64,000 nucleotides of DNA from Plantago ovata (lineage: Eukaryota; Streptophyta; Magnoliopsida; Lamiales; Plantaginaceae). Below are positions 47,965 to 59,327 of this stretch, piece after piece. The DNA is taken from contig CM051456.1 of assembly GCA_028274465.1 (NCBI GenBank), positions 115,001,397 to 115,065,396 on the forward strand, written 5' to 3'. Made by a program: the position numbers and the translations under genes. The notes below the pieces were generated by a model. The model did no database searches, had not been told where the DNA came from, and saw only the letters and a list, made by a program, of their open reading frames with translations. Each line of letters opens with the position of its first letter. The stretch's first letter is position 1.

Positions 47965-50293
47965 TCAGGCTGCAGTTTTCTGAAGGATGATGCACCAGTT
48001 TGATTTGTCGTAAAATTTGTCAACAATGATGGCACCATCGACACCACAGGCTAACCTGAAATGTGAATCAATCAATTAATGTTAGGACAAGAGATTAGGC
48101 AGTTAGTGAAGGTATCAAAACAAGATTAGTATTAGGCAGCTCTAGTTGATGGAGAAAAACGAGTAAGAAGGAGCTATGCTTCTCCTATAATCATCAATTC
48201 TATGTTTAAATGCCAAGCAAAACTAATTCATATACCCCTTCAAACCAAAGTAAATCTCACAGACCCAATCTGAATGTAAAAGCAAACTATGATTGTTCCT
48301 ATCAAGAGCCCATTATAGTAGCATTCTCGAGATAAAAGTTGTCTGAACTTTGAAGTAAGTTTTCCATTATAAATGTACAAGCAACGTGTACTCGTTACCA
48401 TTAAAATTTATACTAGTAGCTTTCTCTAGATTCAAGTTCTTATTTGAAGCTGTTTATCTCTTCCCTCGAGGGAAGAGTGGAGAGAAGGAAACAGTAGTAA
48501 GAACTAGGAATGACATCAAGAGCCTTCTCTTTTCTCAAGTCAAAACCCTTTTACAAATTCCATCAAGGTGAAAGAACTTAACTTAAAAATTCAACTGTTG
48601 GTGACAAACAATGGCTAACAAGAGCAAAAATGAAAAGACACCAACTTTTCATGATTTTTTGCATGTTTAGACTTGATGCTAATCCAATCTTAATTCTTAG
48701 TCACATCACATGTCATTGTTCAGATTTCAGACCCCATACCTTTCATGCAGAAGTAACAATATTCTCTATTTAGGCTGCATATAGCATAACACAATCAAAT
48801 AAATAATAAGCCTCATATTGAACAACAGAAACAAGCGCTTGAACAAAGGTAGCAAACAAAAGTGTAAGATCACTAATAACTAGTAGGAGTAGTACTTTTT
48901 ATCAAACCAAAAACTTATTGTATTATAATGGAACCTAAAGCGACAATCTACCAAAAGAAGCAAGTAAGATCACTTATTAGTAGGAGTATTACTTTTTAAC
49001 AAAACCAAAAATTTATTGTATTAATGGAACCTAAAGCGACAATACACCAAGAGAAACAAGTAAGTTCACTAATAACTAATAGGAGTATTACTTTTTAACA
49101 AAACCAAAAACTTATTGTATTGATGGAACCTAAAGCGACAATCTACCCAGAGAAACAAAGCTCCAAAACAGAATATTGAATACTGAAAGAATGGTGTACC
49201 TTTCAAGTTCACCTTCACCAAAAACATGATAATATCTGTCATAAACCACTGCACCCTTCTTATCGTCTTTCCTCGCGAAACCTTTGGCTACTGCATTAGC
49301 TGATACACCACTTACTTCAGCTCGATGGTAAGGTAAGTGCCAAGGCACAAAATATTCCTGCTGAGACAAATTACTCTTTTCCGTTTCAGTATCCAACGAA
49401 CAATTTGCTTTCCTAGAACTTAATTCCGCGGTTTCAGGATCATTACTATCCGGCAACTTTGATGAAAAATCTTCCAATTGCTCACTGACCCCATTTTCCT
49501 CATTTTCTGGGATGCTCTTGAGAGATAATAAAGATAAATGAGGACTTCTTGGACTACCAGGAGTTCTGGGGCTACCAGGTCCAATCCACTCTTCCAAGTA
49601 CTTGTTAGTAAGAGGAGTCCATTTGTTAACAAGTGTATCGTTTTCTTGCTCCCGAGCCCAAACAGTAATCAACACAAGACCTCCCGTCTTAACAACACGA
49701 ACTAATTCATCCATGGCTTTCCTTCTCCTACTCTCCGTACTCAGGTGATGTAACACAGCAATAGAAATCGCGGCATCCCCATAACCAGTCCGATAGGGAA
49801 GATTCACCGCATCTGCAACTAAAACCTCGTTCCCTTTATCTGCACATATATTAATAAGTGGAACACTTATATCACACCCGACGAAATAGCAATCAGGATT
49901 CAACCCCAAATACTTCCCATTTCCACATCCGGCATCCAAGATAAGTGACCCCTTGGGCAAAGAGTTCAAGAAAACTTGCACTTTAGGCCATTTCGCGAAC
50001 CGGGTGGAGCTAAAATGTGGAGCAATTGCATCGTAAACCCGATGAACATACTTCTTCTCGATTTCCGGGGTCGCCTGAACCTTGGACGACGGTTTTTCTT
50101 GATCTTTTCTTATGGCTACAGGTGGCAAAACAGGCAAATCATCATCATTGCAAGTAGAAGAATCTGATGAACCCTTAAACTGCAATTGTTCCTTCATGGT
50201 AGTACATACACCTCTCCAACCACAGATACTAGTAGTAACTACACTTGCTGCTGGTTTAAGACACAAATCTGCTTTCCTTCTAGCAAAAAACAT
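47965..50293 (-). CDS. TRM9: TRM9/ALKBH8-type tRNA wobble-uridine carboxymethyl methyltransferase
   Basis: Exons 50293-49200 and 48055-47965 join in phase 2 to 394 aa. Residues 79-103 give EKKYVHRVYDAIAPHFSSTR, the TRM9 N-terminal block; SAM motif I is ILDAGCGNGKYLG at 118-130, then VGCDIS, VADAVNLPYR, and AISIAVLHHLST. A long Ser/Pro-rich insert (about 240-320) separates the Rossmann fold from the conserved C-terminus VYDRYYHVFGEGELERL, which spans the intron. The family methylates 5-carboxymethyluridine at position 34 of tRNA to mcm5U, with TRM112 as partner. The first 60 residues are basic and poorly conserved; a mitochondrial presequence or simply a longer N-terminus is possible, and M33 is an alternative start. 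Intron 1 carries a three-unit tandem repeat. Confidence 0.9.
48864..49158. repeat. ~98-bp tandem repeat, three units, in the TRM9 intron
   Basis: Units start GTAAG(A/T)TCACT at 48864, 48964 and 49060, each containing TAGGAGTA.TACTTTTTA.CAAA and GGAACCTAAAGCGACAAT. Units are close in sequence. The array ends 42 bp before the exon 1 donor at 49200, so it occupies the 5' end of the intron on the transcribed strand. Confidence 0.9.
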
Positions 50294-50639
50294 GTGCGAG
50301 TTCCATCATAAGAAGCACAAAATCTGAGTTGAAACAAGAAACAAGAGAATCAATAATACTCTTCTACGAGATTTGTTCAGAACAAATAATACCAATCTAA
50401 ACCTAGAGATTATATAAATTAAAATCACATTCAAATTTGAGAACACAGAAGAAACAAACATGGATAAAACTGTAAAGGAATAAAGAGTATAAGCGATAAA
50501 GAGAAGGTACCTTGATAGCTCTCACAGGATCACAAATGAAACCCTGGAGATTTTGGGGCAGAGTGAGTTGCAGAGAGTAAACGGCGAGGTAGAAGAAAGA
50601 AAGGCAAGAAGATCTTTTATTATCTGTCCTCATTCCAAA

Positions 50640-52640
50640 ATTTGGAATAATTACACGCTAGCGGTTTTGCAAATTACTTACACGTCCTTTAAGGTTCAAC
50701 TAATTGCAGCTGACTTTATCCTCCAAATCATTTACAATATATATCCAATTGTAAAAGAAAATTCCCATTTGTTTATAAATTTTAGCTTATTGGTATTAAT
50801 AAATAAAAATATATATTTAATTTTTATAATATATTTAAAAGATTAAACATTTAATTTCCTATATGTTTTGGTATCTATCTTTTTGCATTTTGTAAGAGCC
50901 ATGGTTAGAACAAATTTGAAGAAAAAACTAAATATTCAATTCATTGATTCCACGTACAGATCAAAATCTGATATTCACGCATCCAAGGTTCAGTAATTTG
51001 CAAGTTGATGGCCAGGTTCATTAATTAGAGACTGCAGGAAAACGTACAATTACAGTCAGAATGATACCTATATACACACAATCTGTTGATTATATGGCAG
51101 TATAAGAACCACATTCTTATACCAAGAAAACTTAGGAAACAAAAAGCTGAAAATTGAGATCTGATGGGCTAGCTACAGGTCCATCCAACGCTCAGTTCAC
51201 TTATTGTATAATGTAGCAGCGAAAGGGTTGAGCATATATTCAAAACAGAAATAAAGATTCAAACAAAATTTTGTGTCAAACACATAAACCAAGTACTACC
51301 TCGAGCTAGATATTATTGGTGGTATATTACAAATGGAGCAGAGTAGGAGTTCTTCGCAATATCACATGCATCCAAATTTGGATCAACAATAACCAAACTG
51401 CAGATACGATTAGAAAGCAAACATGGACCAATACGACAGGCAAAATATACGAAACTTCTAGTTACCTAGAAAATCCATTTTTGTTCCTGGACTTAATAGC
51501 CCCTGTAGATGCTTTTTCACCAGCCTGAACACTTTAAATAGTTTTCGGAGAACTGAGTACATCAGTTGGAGTTTTTGTATTTTCATTGCAGCTTTCTTCA
51601 ATATGTCCACAGTTTTTGAAGAAGATATGGCCTTTCTTCCTGAAAGAAAATAAGCTATTGCTCAAGAAATGAAGGTAGCATGCATAAATCTATATGTTTA
51701 GAAAACAAAAGGCCTGCTCACATTTTGTTCCATTGGGATAGTGCCCTCATCATCGTGCTTGTTAGTAGCCAGAGAAGTTTAATTATTGGAAACTTGTAAT
51801 TCAGACAGTGGACAGTGTACAATTCTTCCCCAATTCTTTTGCATGTCTCTTCACTCAAATTGAAAATTCGTACAATACCAATGGGATACGGAGTCTTTCT
51901 GATGTATGTATTGCACACATACCCTGAGAGGTAAAGAGGAAACCGACATTGAAGATGCTTTGGTGTGATCAACTTGCAATTAAACTTATTAATTATTAGC
52001 TGATTAATCTATGTCAATTTGTTTAGGTTTTGTAGAAGGAATGCAACCAAGGAGTAGTAACTCTAGAACCACGAGGAGTCGGCGTGCTGATACTGGTATA
52101 TTAATTATTAGTTGTATTCTCAAACGGGTAAGTCACAACCATCCCAAACTGTGAAGATGTGTTATAGCAAGACTGTGCAAGCACACACATTTTAGAGGGG
52201 GGTGGTGGGAAGCCAACTGAATTAGACAAACAAAGAACAACAATTGTTTATCATCGGGGTATATATAAAGACCGTGAAGGGAAGCACCGACAAGATTTTG
52301 GAGCAATTAGTTCGCTAATATGAAGTACATACATGTATGGCATTAAAAAAAAAAAAAAAACAAAAAAAAAACATGTAATATGCAATAGCACGCAGGCAAC
52401 CTAAGTTGCAGTACAAATATAAGTGGGCAAATAGAATAGCTACAAAGATAATAATCGTCTACGCTTAGACGATTATTTTTAGAGTATGAAAATTTAAATG
52501 GCGGTGAATAGCAAAAATCTCTTATGAAACGTCGTCCCCGGACAGACCTAGTTTTAACATAACGAGTTGCAGAACTATTGTGATCTAGCAGCAAGCATTC
52601 CCTGAACTCAATCTTCACAAGTGCTGGTAACATGGATGGG
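50640..52640. other. Intergenic region between TRM9 and the F-box/LRR gene
   Basis: No certain gene. On the minus strand at 52343-52633 a frame with SMLPALVKIEFREC could be a displaced leucine-rich repeat of the neighbouring F-box gene. A short minus-strand frame near 51530-51640 reads FFKNCGHIEESC, which resembles a zinc knuckle but is too short to assign. Confidence 0.4.
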
Positions 52641-52662
52641 ATTTCCTAAAGGAATATGGGTA

Positions 52663-53577
52663 TTACATGAGAATGACATCGAATATAATTTCTTTGATAT
52701 TAATCCTGTTGTTTGTGCAACCCTCAACGAAGCTTATGATGCCGCTACAGTTCCCACCATATGTAATTGCTCGTAGATTTGGTGCTCTGATTTCTATGCT
52801 CTGCGGCATACCATCTGTGTGAGTCAAGAATTCAACCTTCTCCAGTTTAATAAGGCCAGCTGGTAGCAGCAACGCCTCGAACCCTCTACACTTGTTAATA
52901 CTAACTTGTTCCACAAGGCAACAACTCGAAAACAGGCCTTCTAAAGTCTCCTGGTCAACATGAACACAAGCAAGAGAGAGTTTTTTCAAAGAATAGAGCT
53001 TAATGTTTTTAGTATTAATAGTATCAATCTTGCAACACAATAAGTCCAACTCCTTCAATGACTTAGCAGCGACCACAAACTCCGGTAACAAGTAAGGCAA
53101 TAATCCTTTGTTGTTGCCCACCTGATCACGAGACTTGTCGTGACAATGAACAACCAACTTATGGAGCTCGTTATCGTTTATGGCATAATCTAACCACTTG
53201 CGAACGTATTCCAAGGGAACTCTGTTGCGGGTACCTTTAATATCCAAGCTAAGTTGAAACTCCTGGATGGTAATGTTTGAATATTGACGACGGTGTTTTA
53301 TGCGTTGGTCTATGTAGTTAGAGAATTCGATCAGCTGTGTTTTGTAGCTCTTGAAGATTTTGTTTCCTCCGAAAGTGGTTTGACTGAAGTACAGTCCTGG
53401 AGAAGAGTAGTTCCAAAAATCGTTCCATGTTTTAGACAAGCAACATGTCCGCGCGGCTTCTTTCAGAGGAAGGCAGGCTAGTATCTGATGCAATATGGAT
53501 TCAAGTAGTTGGGAGATTATGTCGTCGTCGTCTACCTTACACCGTTTTGAAGCCTCGTTCAGTTCCATGGCTAACAA
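52663..53577 (-). CDS. F-box/LRR protein, possibly 3'-truncated
   Basis: A single frame of 304 aa. The F-box is at about residues 20-60 (IISQLLESILHQILACLPLKEAART, LSKTWNDFWN). Leucine-rich repeats follow: FQLSLDIKG, VRKWLDYAI, ELHKLVVHC, SLKELDLLCCKID, SLKKLSLACVHVD, LEGLFSSCCLVEQVSINKC, LIKLEKVEFLTH, APNLRAITYGG. This is the plant F-box/LRR (FBL/FBD-type) family, thought to be variable SCF substrate receptors. The frame stops after IKEIIFDVILM, shorter than the family's usual 400-500 aa and without the FBD domain. About 40 bp downstream a second frame resumes LRR-like sequence, so the gene may carry a frameshift or an unseen intron. Substrate unknown. Confidence 0.75.
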   Translation of the reverse strand: MLAMELNEASKRCKVDDDDIISQLLESILHQILACLPLKEAARTCCLSKTWNDFWNYSSPGLYFSQTTFGGNKIFKSYKTQLIEFSNYIDQRIKHRRQYSNITIQEFQLSLDIKGTRNRVPLEYVRKWLDYAINDNELHKLVVHCHDKSRDQVGNNKGLLPYLLPEFVVAAKSLKELDLLCCKIDTINTKNIKLYSLKKLSLACVHVDQETLEGLFSSCCLVEQVSINKCRGFEALLLPAGLIKLEKVEFLTHTDGMPQSIEIRAPNLRAITYGGNCSGIISFVEGCTNNRINIKEIIFDVILM

Positions 53578-53589
53578 CTATCTGGAACA

Positions 53590-56500
53590 AAAAGTTAATT
53601 GTTTGAGATAAAATGTAATTGTTGTTATATATATAATAAAAACTTCACATATAAGAAGAACTCTACTTTAATTAGAGTAGATCTTTGGAATCCGAATAGG
53701 AGAAGGAATCCTCGAATAGGTATAATTTTAAAATTATTTTTCCATCACGAATCAAACACACCTATTTTAATGTTGAAATTCTTGTAAAAATCAAAATCAA
53801 TATTTTTTCTACATGGTAGTCACACTCACAGTAGCCTAATCTACATTAATTCGATATTTGATTTTTCTATCTTTAAAAAAATTACCATTTTAACAAAATT
53901 TAATCAATAATTTAATGATTATTTAACGAGGAGGGTCCGAGGGAGTATAACTGAAGCGAAAGTACGGGAACGGGCAAACCCAGAAATACAAATCAAGAAA
54001 TCCAGAAGAAAAAAAAAACAAATTATTGAATTGAACATGCCAACAGATGCATATAAATTGAGCAAAAAGATATCATATGGGATTGAAGAAGGTAGTTGTA
54101 TTAGTATTACCGTGTCTATGGGAAACTCTGCTGCTTTGCCTGAGATTTTACGACGGGGATTTAACTTTTAAGTCGCTTTATCATAATCCTCAATGAATTA
54201 TTCAAATCAAGACCTAACCTAAATTTTTGACCCAAGTCATTTGTTGAACTTTTGACCCAATTCATTGGTCCATTTCGTCAAATTGAGTTTTATTACAAAA
54301 CTACTTTTAGCCCAAGTCTTTTAGAAATAAAGGAACCAATCCAATTTATTTTATTAGTGCGGCCCAAACCTTTTAAACATAATCATTTTGATTCATTTTC
54401 TTCATGTAATTAAACGCTGTAAACTAAAATTTAGTTTTTATGTCATTCTCCATTAATCTCTGTTGCTCTCTTTAGACAACAATTAAAGACTAAAGGGGTA
54501 AATAGTCTTTAAAACTTTTTCGTCGTCCAAAAACTTTTTCAGGAAGTGCTTATTACTTTTCAGTAATGAGTTTGCTGGTACTTAAAAGTGTTTGTTACTT
54601 TACACTGATAAGGTTACTGATACTTAAAAACAGAGTGCGGAAGTCTTGTACAATAAGTGATTTTAATAGAGAGCGAGTTTCAGCAAGTAAATAAATAAAT
54701 AGATCAAAGCAGAGTAACTTGGTGAAAGATAACTCCATGAAAGTAAATCACTTATGCAAACTGATTGCTGAGTTACTCACTTTCTGATATAACATGTGCC
54801 TTTGTAGATACCTTCTCAGAAATCTTCTAAGTTTTCAGTCTTCGAATATTCAACTTTCTGAGTGGTTCTAGGTCTTCAATAGATTGTTTGTGAAAACAAA
54901 GTACATCATCAGCAAATATAAGAACCTAACTAGTACCTACACTAAGTCATCAGCAAACGTTCCTCTTTTACAATGTCCTTAAAATTCTAAATTCATATGG
55001 ACCTTAAGAGTACTAGTTACTGGACTTTAACTTAATTTCAAAACATAGAGTGAGTAGTTTAAAATAATTTCAACACTCGAATAGTTTGGGAAAGGATGCG
55101 TCGATGGTTACAAAACCAACACACCCCGCAAAAATATGACAAAGAAATTGTTTGGGTTGATGGAAGCACTAGAGGAGTAGAGGTAAGAGTATGAAAACTA
55201 AGTTACTCAAGATGGTCTTTACGGAGACAGTTTACACTATTTGGATGCATAAAAATGCAAATTTGTTTAGTTAACAACCTTTTTATGTGAAGATGGAAGA
55301 GGAATCCTGGAAATTGTTAGAATGCGATCTATTGTAACGCAAAATGTAGAACGCAAAATACAATACAACTAATTCTTACTAGAGTACTTCACATTTCAGA
55401 GACTCGTCGAAGTAGAACGCAAAATAGAGAGTATTCTAAACAAAACAAAAAATAGAACGCAAAATGTCAACTACTTCCGTTATCAACCGACGTTGGCGTT
55501 GTTACTAGAATACTTCACATTTCAGAGACGTTGAAATACATGCATTGATGACTCGAATGAATAAATTTATTCAACTTGTCGTATAAACCAGCATGAACAA
55601 TAAATTTGTTGATCAGATAAGGCATCCTATATTCTATACTATTGATTTAAATTTTTACGTCCTTTCTCTGACGACCATGGCCGATGGGTCGATATTAAGT
55701 TAAATGTTCATCAACTACCAGTACCAAATTTCAAATTTTTTTGAAACTTATACTACTGCTATTAATTTATCTTGCTCGATCACATTTATAAACTTCCCGT
55801 TTTCATTTCACTTCTTGCTGAATGAATTTGAAATGATGAAATCTATATCTTCTATCTATATACTATGTAAATAGTTATAGCTATTAATCCCAAAATGTAG
55901 TTTCTTCCCACTACTTAAGTAGATCCTAATTTAAATTGTTTCATTGAAAAATATATAAATTAGCATTTACTTACAAGAAAATGTATATTAACAAATTAAT
56001 AAAATTACAAACAAATTAATAAAAGTTTAATTTTATTAATTTCAACACATGAAATTAATTTAATAAATTTATTTGTTTCTTATTAGAGAAAATGTCACAT
56101 GAACTAATTTTATAAAATATATTTTACATATCAATTTTTTATATTCAATTAAATTTTATCACGCAATTTACTATTCTAATTTATTTGCCATGAGTTTGTG
56201 CTCATGTGCCTTACTGGAAAGTCATGCTAGTCTTAGTTAGGGATGACAATTTGGTTATAAATCGACGATCAAGATCGATATACATGTAGAATTAGTATTG
56301 TCAATTTGGTTATTAATCAACAATCAAGATCGATATACAAGATTAGTTTCAGACTGTGTTAGGCATGAAATGCCATAATAATTTAAATTTAACTACTTTA
56401 GAGCTTAGATCAATCTTTACGGAAATTGTAAAATTACACTCGTAAGAATATCCCTCAAACACTATCTAATATCACATCAGCATTCTACTCACATCAAGCT

Positions 56501-57900
56501 ACATCACAGCCTTTATCTCCAACCCTCATATTCTATCTTACCCAAATTTTACTTTTCTTTTTCCATTTCTTTTTAAAATATTTCATTCTTTTTACATTTA
56601 TTTCAAACCTTCACATTTTATATTATTTAAATATCGTTAATTAATAAAATATCATGAAATTAAAAATAATAAAATATAAAAATACAATAATTCAAAATTT
56701 AAATTTCATTACTTCATAAAGTATCCGATAGTTTTCATTTAAATATTTTAAATTTTACAATTAGTGTTTTAATATAATTTATTAATGGTGAAATATATGA
56801 AAACATAAATAACTATATATTACAAAAAACAAAAGAATAATAGAAAATAAAGAGAGAACGGGGTATATCGGTTATAGTCATGTTAAAATGATAGATCAAA
56901 TTAAGAGTACCTCAAATTAGTGTTACAAGAAAAGGACAAAAAAAGCTAAAAAGATCAATAAAAAAGAAAAGAGCTAAAGAAAATAATAATAATATAATAT
57001 ACTATCTTACCCGCATACTCCTAGCATATGGGTAAGATCTAGATCACCGCGAGCGGGGATGTATGGTGGCCAAACTTTTTATCTAATTTTAACAAACATG
57101 GGATGAAGTTGGTCTATGCTCCCAGGGATCATTCCCTAAATATTAAACCTTCCTATATGTTACTTTCTCCGAACATTTTATAGTTTTCCATTTGGTTTTA
57201 TTTACTTTTTGGATGTACGGTATAACCTCAAATTAATATCATAATTTATTGTGAAAAAAACACAATTTTCAAAATTATATTATAAAAATACAAGATGTGT
57301 ACTTTCATGATATAATTTTTAAAATTATTTTCTTTCATAAAAAATTATGATTAATTTGAAGTAAAATCGGACATCGAAAAATCAACAAAACTAAATTAGC
57401 AACTACAAAGTTTTTGGATAATGTATTTCATAAAGTCGGGATTTTTAAAACCTCAATATTTCAAATATAAAAATGGAAAAATAACAATTTAAAATAGTGT
57501 TGTATCTAAATGATTCCATGTACCATATGTACCATTTGTCGTTTTGAATATTTGAGATTAATCTTTGTTGAATGTATATATGTATGACCATGATTTTAAT
57601 TCTATTGCCATTAAAAAAAAAGTTTGTGATTTTGATTTTTTAAATAGGAACAATTCGTAATGTCATGTGTGTTAATTGTTGACGCATTTTCATATTTGAT
57701 TTGTGATGAAGTGTGACTTTAATTTGCCTTGCAAAGTTTAGGGAGTGTTTGGAGAAGTATAAATTTGAGAATAAATTTACAAACTCCCCAGATATAGAAC
57801 TGAGTTTATGTGGCCGATCTTTTTTCTGAAGTTTGCTTGTTTTTTAATTAATTTTTTAGGTTTGGTCTTAAATTTAAGTTAGAGTCCTTTTTAAAAGACC
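53590..57900. other. Gene-free, transposon-rich stretch
   Basis: F-box promoter to 54170, then repeat-derived DNA. It contains the LINE relic at 55085-55330, a cluster of AGAACGCAAAAT words at 55335-55460, and a local duplication at about 56245-56333 (TGACAATTTGGTTATAAATC block, twice). No gene recognised. Confidence 0.45.
55085..55330 (+). pseudogene. LINE reverse-transcriptase C-terminal relic
   Basis: With frame changes the plus strand reads WLQNQHTPQKYDKEIVWVD, then a KMVFTETVYTIWMHKNANLF-like block, matching the end of the zinc-binding RT domain of plant LINEs (E.VY.IW..RN..IF). Stops are frequent; no functional part remains. Confidence 0.6.
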
Positions 57901-57906
57901 TGTAAG

Positions 57907-58524
57907 TAGTGGTGTTACGCGAATCGAGCCTTATCGAGTATTCGGCTCGGCTCGATAACCTTATTGAGCCGAGCTAGGATCGGCTCGCGAGTACTCGGTA
58001 AGGCTCGGCTCGCGAGTACTTGATAAGGCTCGTTAAGGCTCGATATCATGTAGATTATGAGTAGTATTAGTATTATAAGTTATGCTAGCTCGGCTCGCAA
58101 GTACTCGGTAAGGCTCGATATCATGTAGATTCTGAGTAGTATTAGTATTATAAGTTATGATTTAAGTTTTCAGATTATTGGCTTGAATTGCTTATATTTG
58201 CATTTTCTTCAACTTTAATGATTTCATCATTTGAGAGTTGATTGTAATGCATAATCTTGAATTTTTTTATATATTATTTAATATTTTAACATATTTTTCA
58301 TGGTATTTTAACAAACGAACCGAGCCAAACGAGCCGAGCTCGAGCCGAGCTCGAGCCTGAAATTAAGCTCGCTTCGATAAACGAGCCGAGCTTGTTAACG
58401 AGCTCGAGCTCGAGCCTGATTTCAGGCTCGCTTCGTTAACGAGCCGAGTTTAGGCTCGGCTCGTTTCGTTAACGAGCCGAGCTGAGCCTCAGCAATACTC
58501 GACTCGGCTCGTTAAACAGCACTA
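57907..58524. mobile_element. hAT-like element rich in GAGCCGAGCTCG words
   Basis: Ends TAGTGGTGTT and, on the other strand, TAGTGCTGTT. An 8-bp flanking duplication with one mismatch (CCTGTAAG / ACTGTAAG) lies at 57899-57906 and 58525-58532. Both subterminal regions are packed with GGCTCGGCTCG/GAGCCGAGC words; a segment of about 100 bp (CTCGGCTCGC...TAAGTTATG) is internally duplicated at about 57990-58158. No transposase. Confidence 0.8.
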
Positions 58525-58531
58525 ACTGTAA

Positions 58532-58756
58532 GGCTATGTTCTTTTCGTTTAAAAATGTCTGAACTGAACTGATCTGAACTGAACTGAACTGAACTGATCT
58601 AATCTGATCTGATCTGAACTGAACTTATTTGTAGTACAAAATATTATTAGCCAAATCTGAACTGAACTGAACTTAATGCATCTGATCTGATCTGAATTGA
58701 ACTGATCTGAACTGAATTTATTTTCATTAATTTTTAGATGAAAATAACCAAGCATG
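58532..58756. mobile_element. CTGAA-type Harbinger-like MITE
   Basis: Starts GGCTATGTTCTTTTCGTTT after TAA; the interior is made of CTGAACTGAA and CTGATCTGAT words plus TTATTTGTAGTACAAAATATTATTAG, shared with the MITE at 28919. The right end (near GATGAAAATAACCAAGC) is diverged and its border uncertain. Confidence 0.75.
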
Positions 58757-59327
58757 ACTAGGACATAATTATAAAGATGATGTAGTAGTAAAAGTTTCAA
58801 AATTGACTCTCACCGGTTAGGATCATTTTTTTCTCCGTTGAGAGTGAAACGTGGGATTGTACTTTGTATATATATCCTACTCCTACAGTGTACTAGTATA
58901 ATAATGAAGCCATCATTGTTTTATTTGATCAAAAGATCAGGATCTCTCAATCAATAGATTAACAATGATGTTGCAACATTCAAGACTGGATACATACATA
59001 TAAATCAAACTAGTTTTCAAGTAAGTAAACGCCTTAGCTCATTGCCAACCTCACCTTGTGGGCAGGTGAACCATACCATAAAAATTAAAATATAACTTGC
59101 GCCAGCAAAAATTATTTTTAAGTGTTTTAATACGCTATTACACACCAAAAAGATAATGGTATATACAGAGAACAGGAATAAGTCGGCTTTTAGAAGTACT
59201 TAATAATTTTAGCCAACCAGCAATTAGTTAACTGACTAGATTCCACAAGTAGATCTATATAAGGTACACCTAAAAAAAAAGCAACAAGAAAACAAAAGTG
59301 ACAAATTAACTAACAAGTAACAATCCT

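Noticed and set aside
51530-51645. Zinc-knuckle exon (minus strand, FFKNCGHIEESC)
   Set aside because: Only a few codons, with an incomplete Cys/His pattern and no linked exon.
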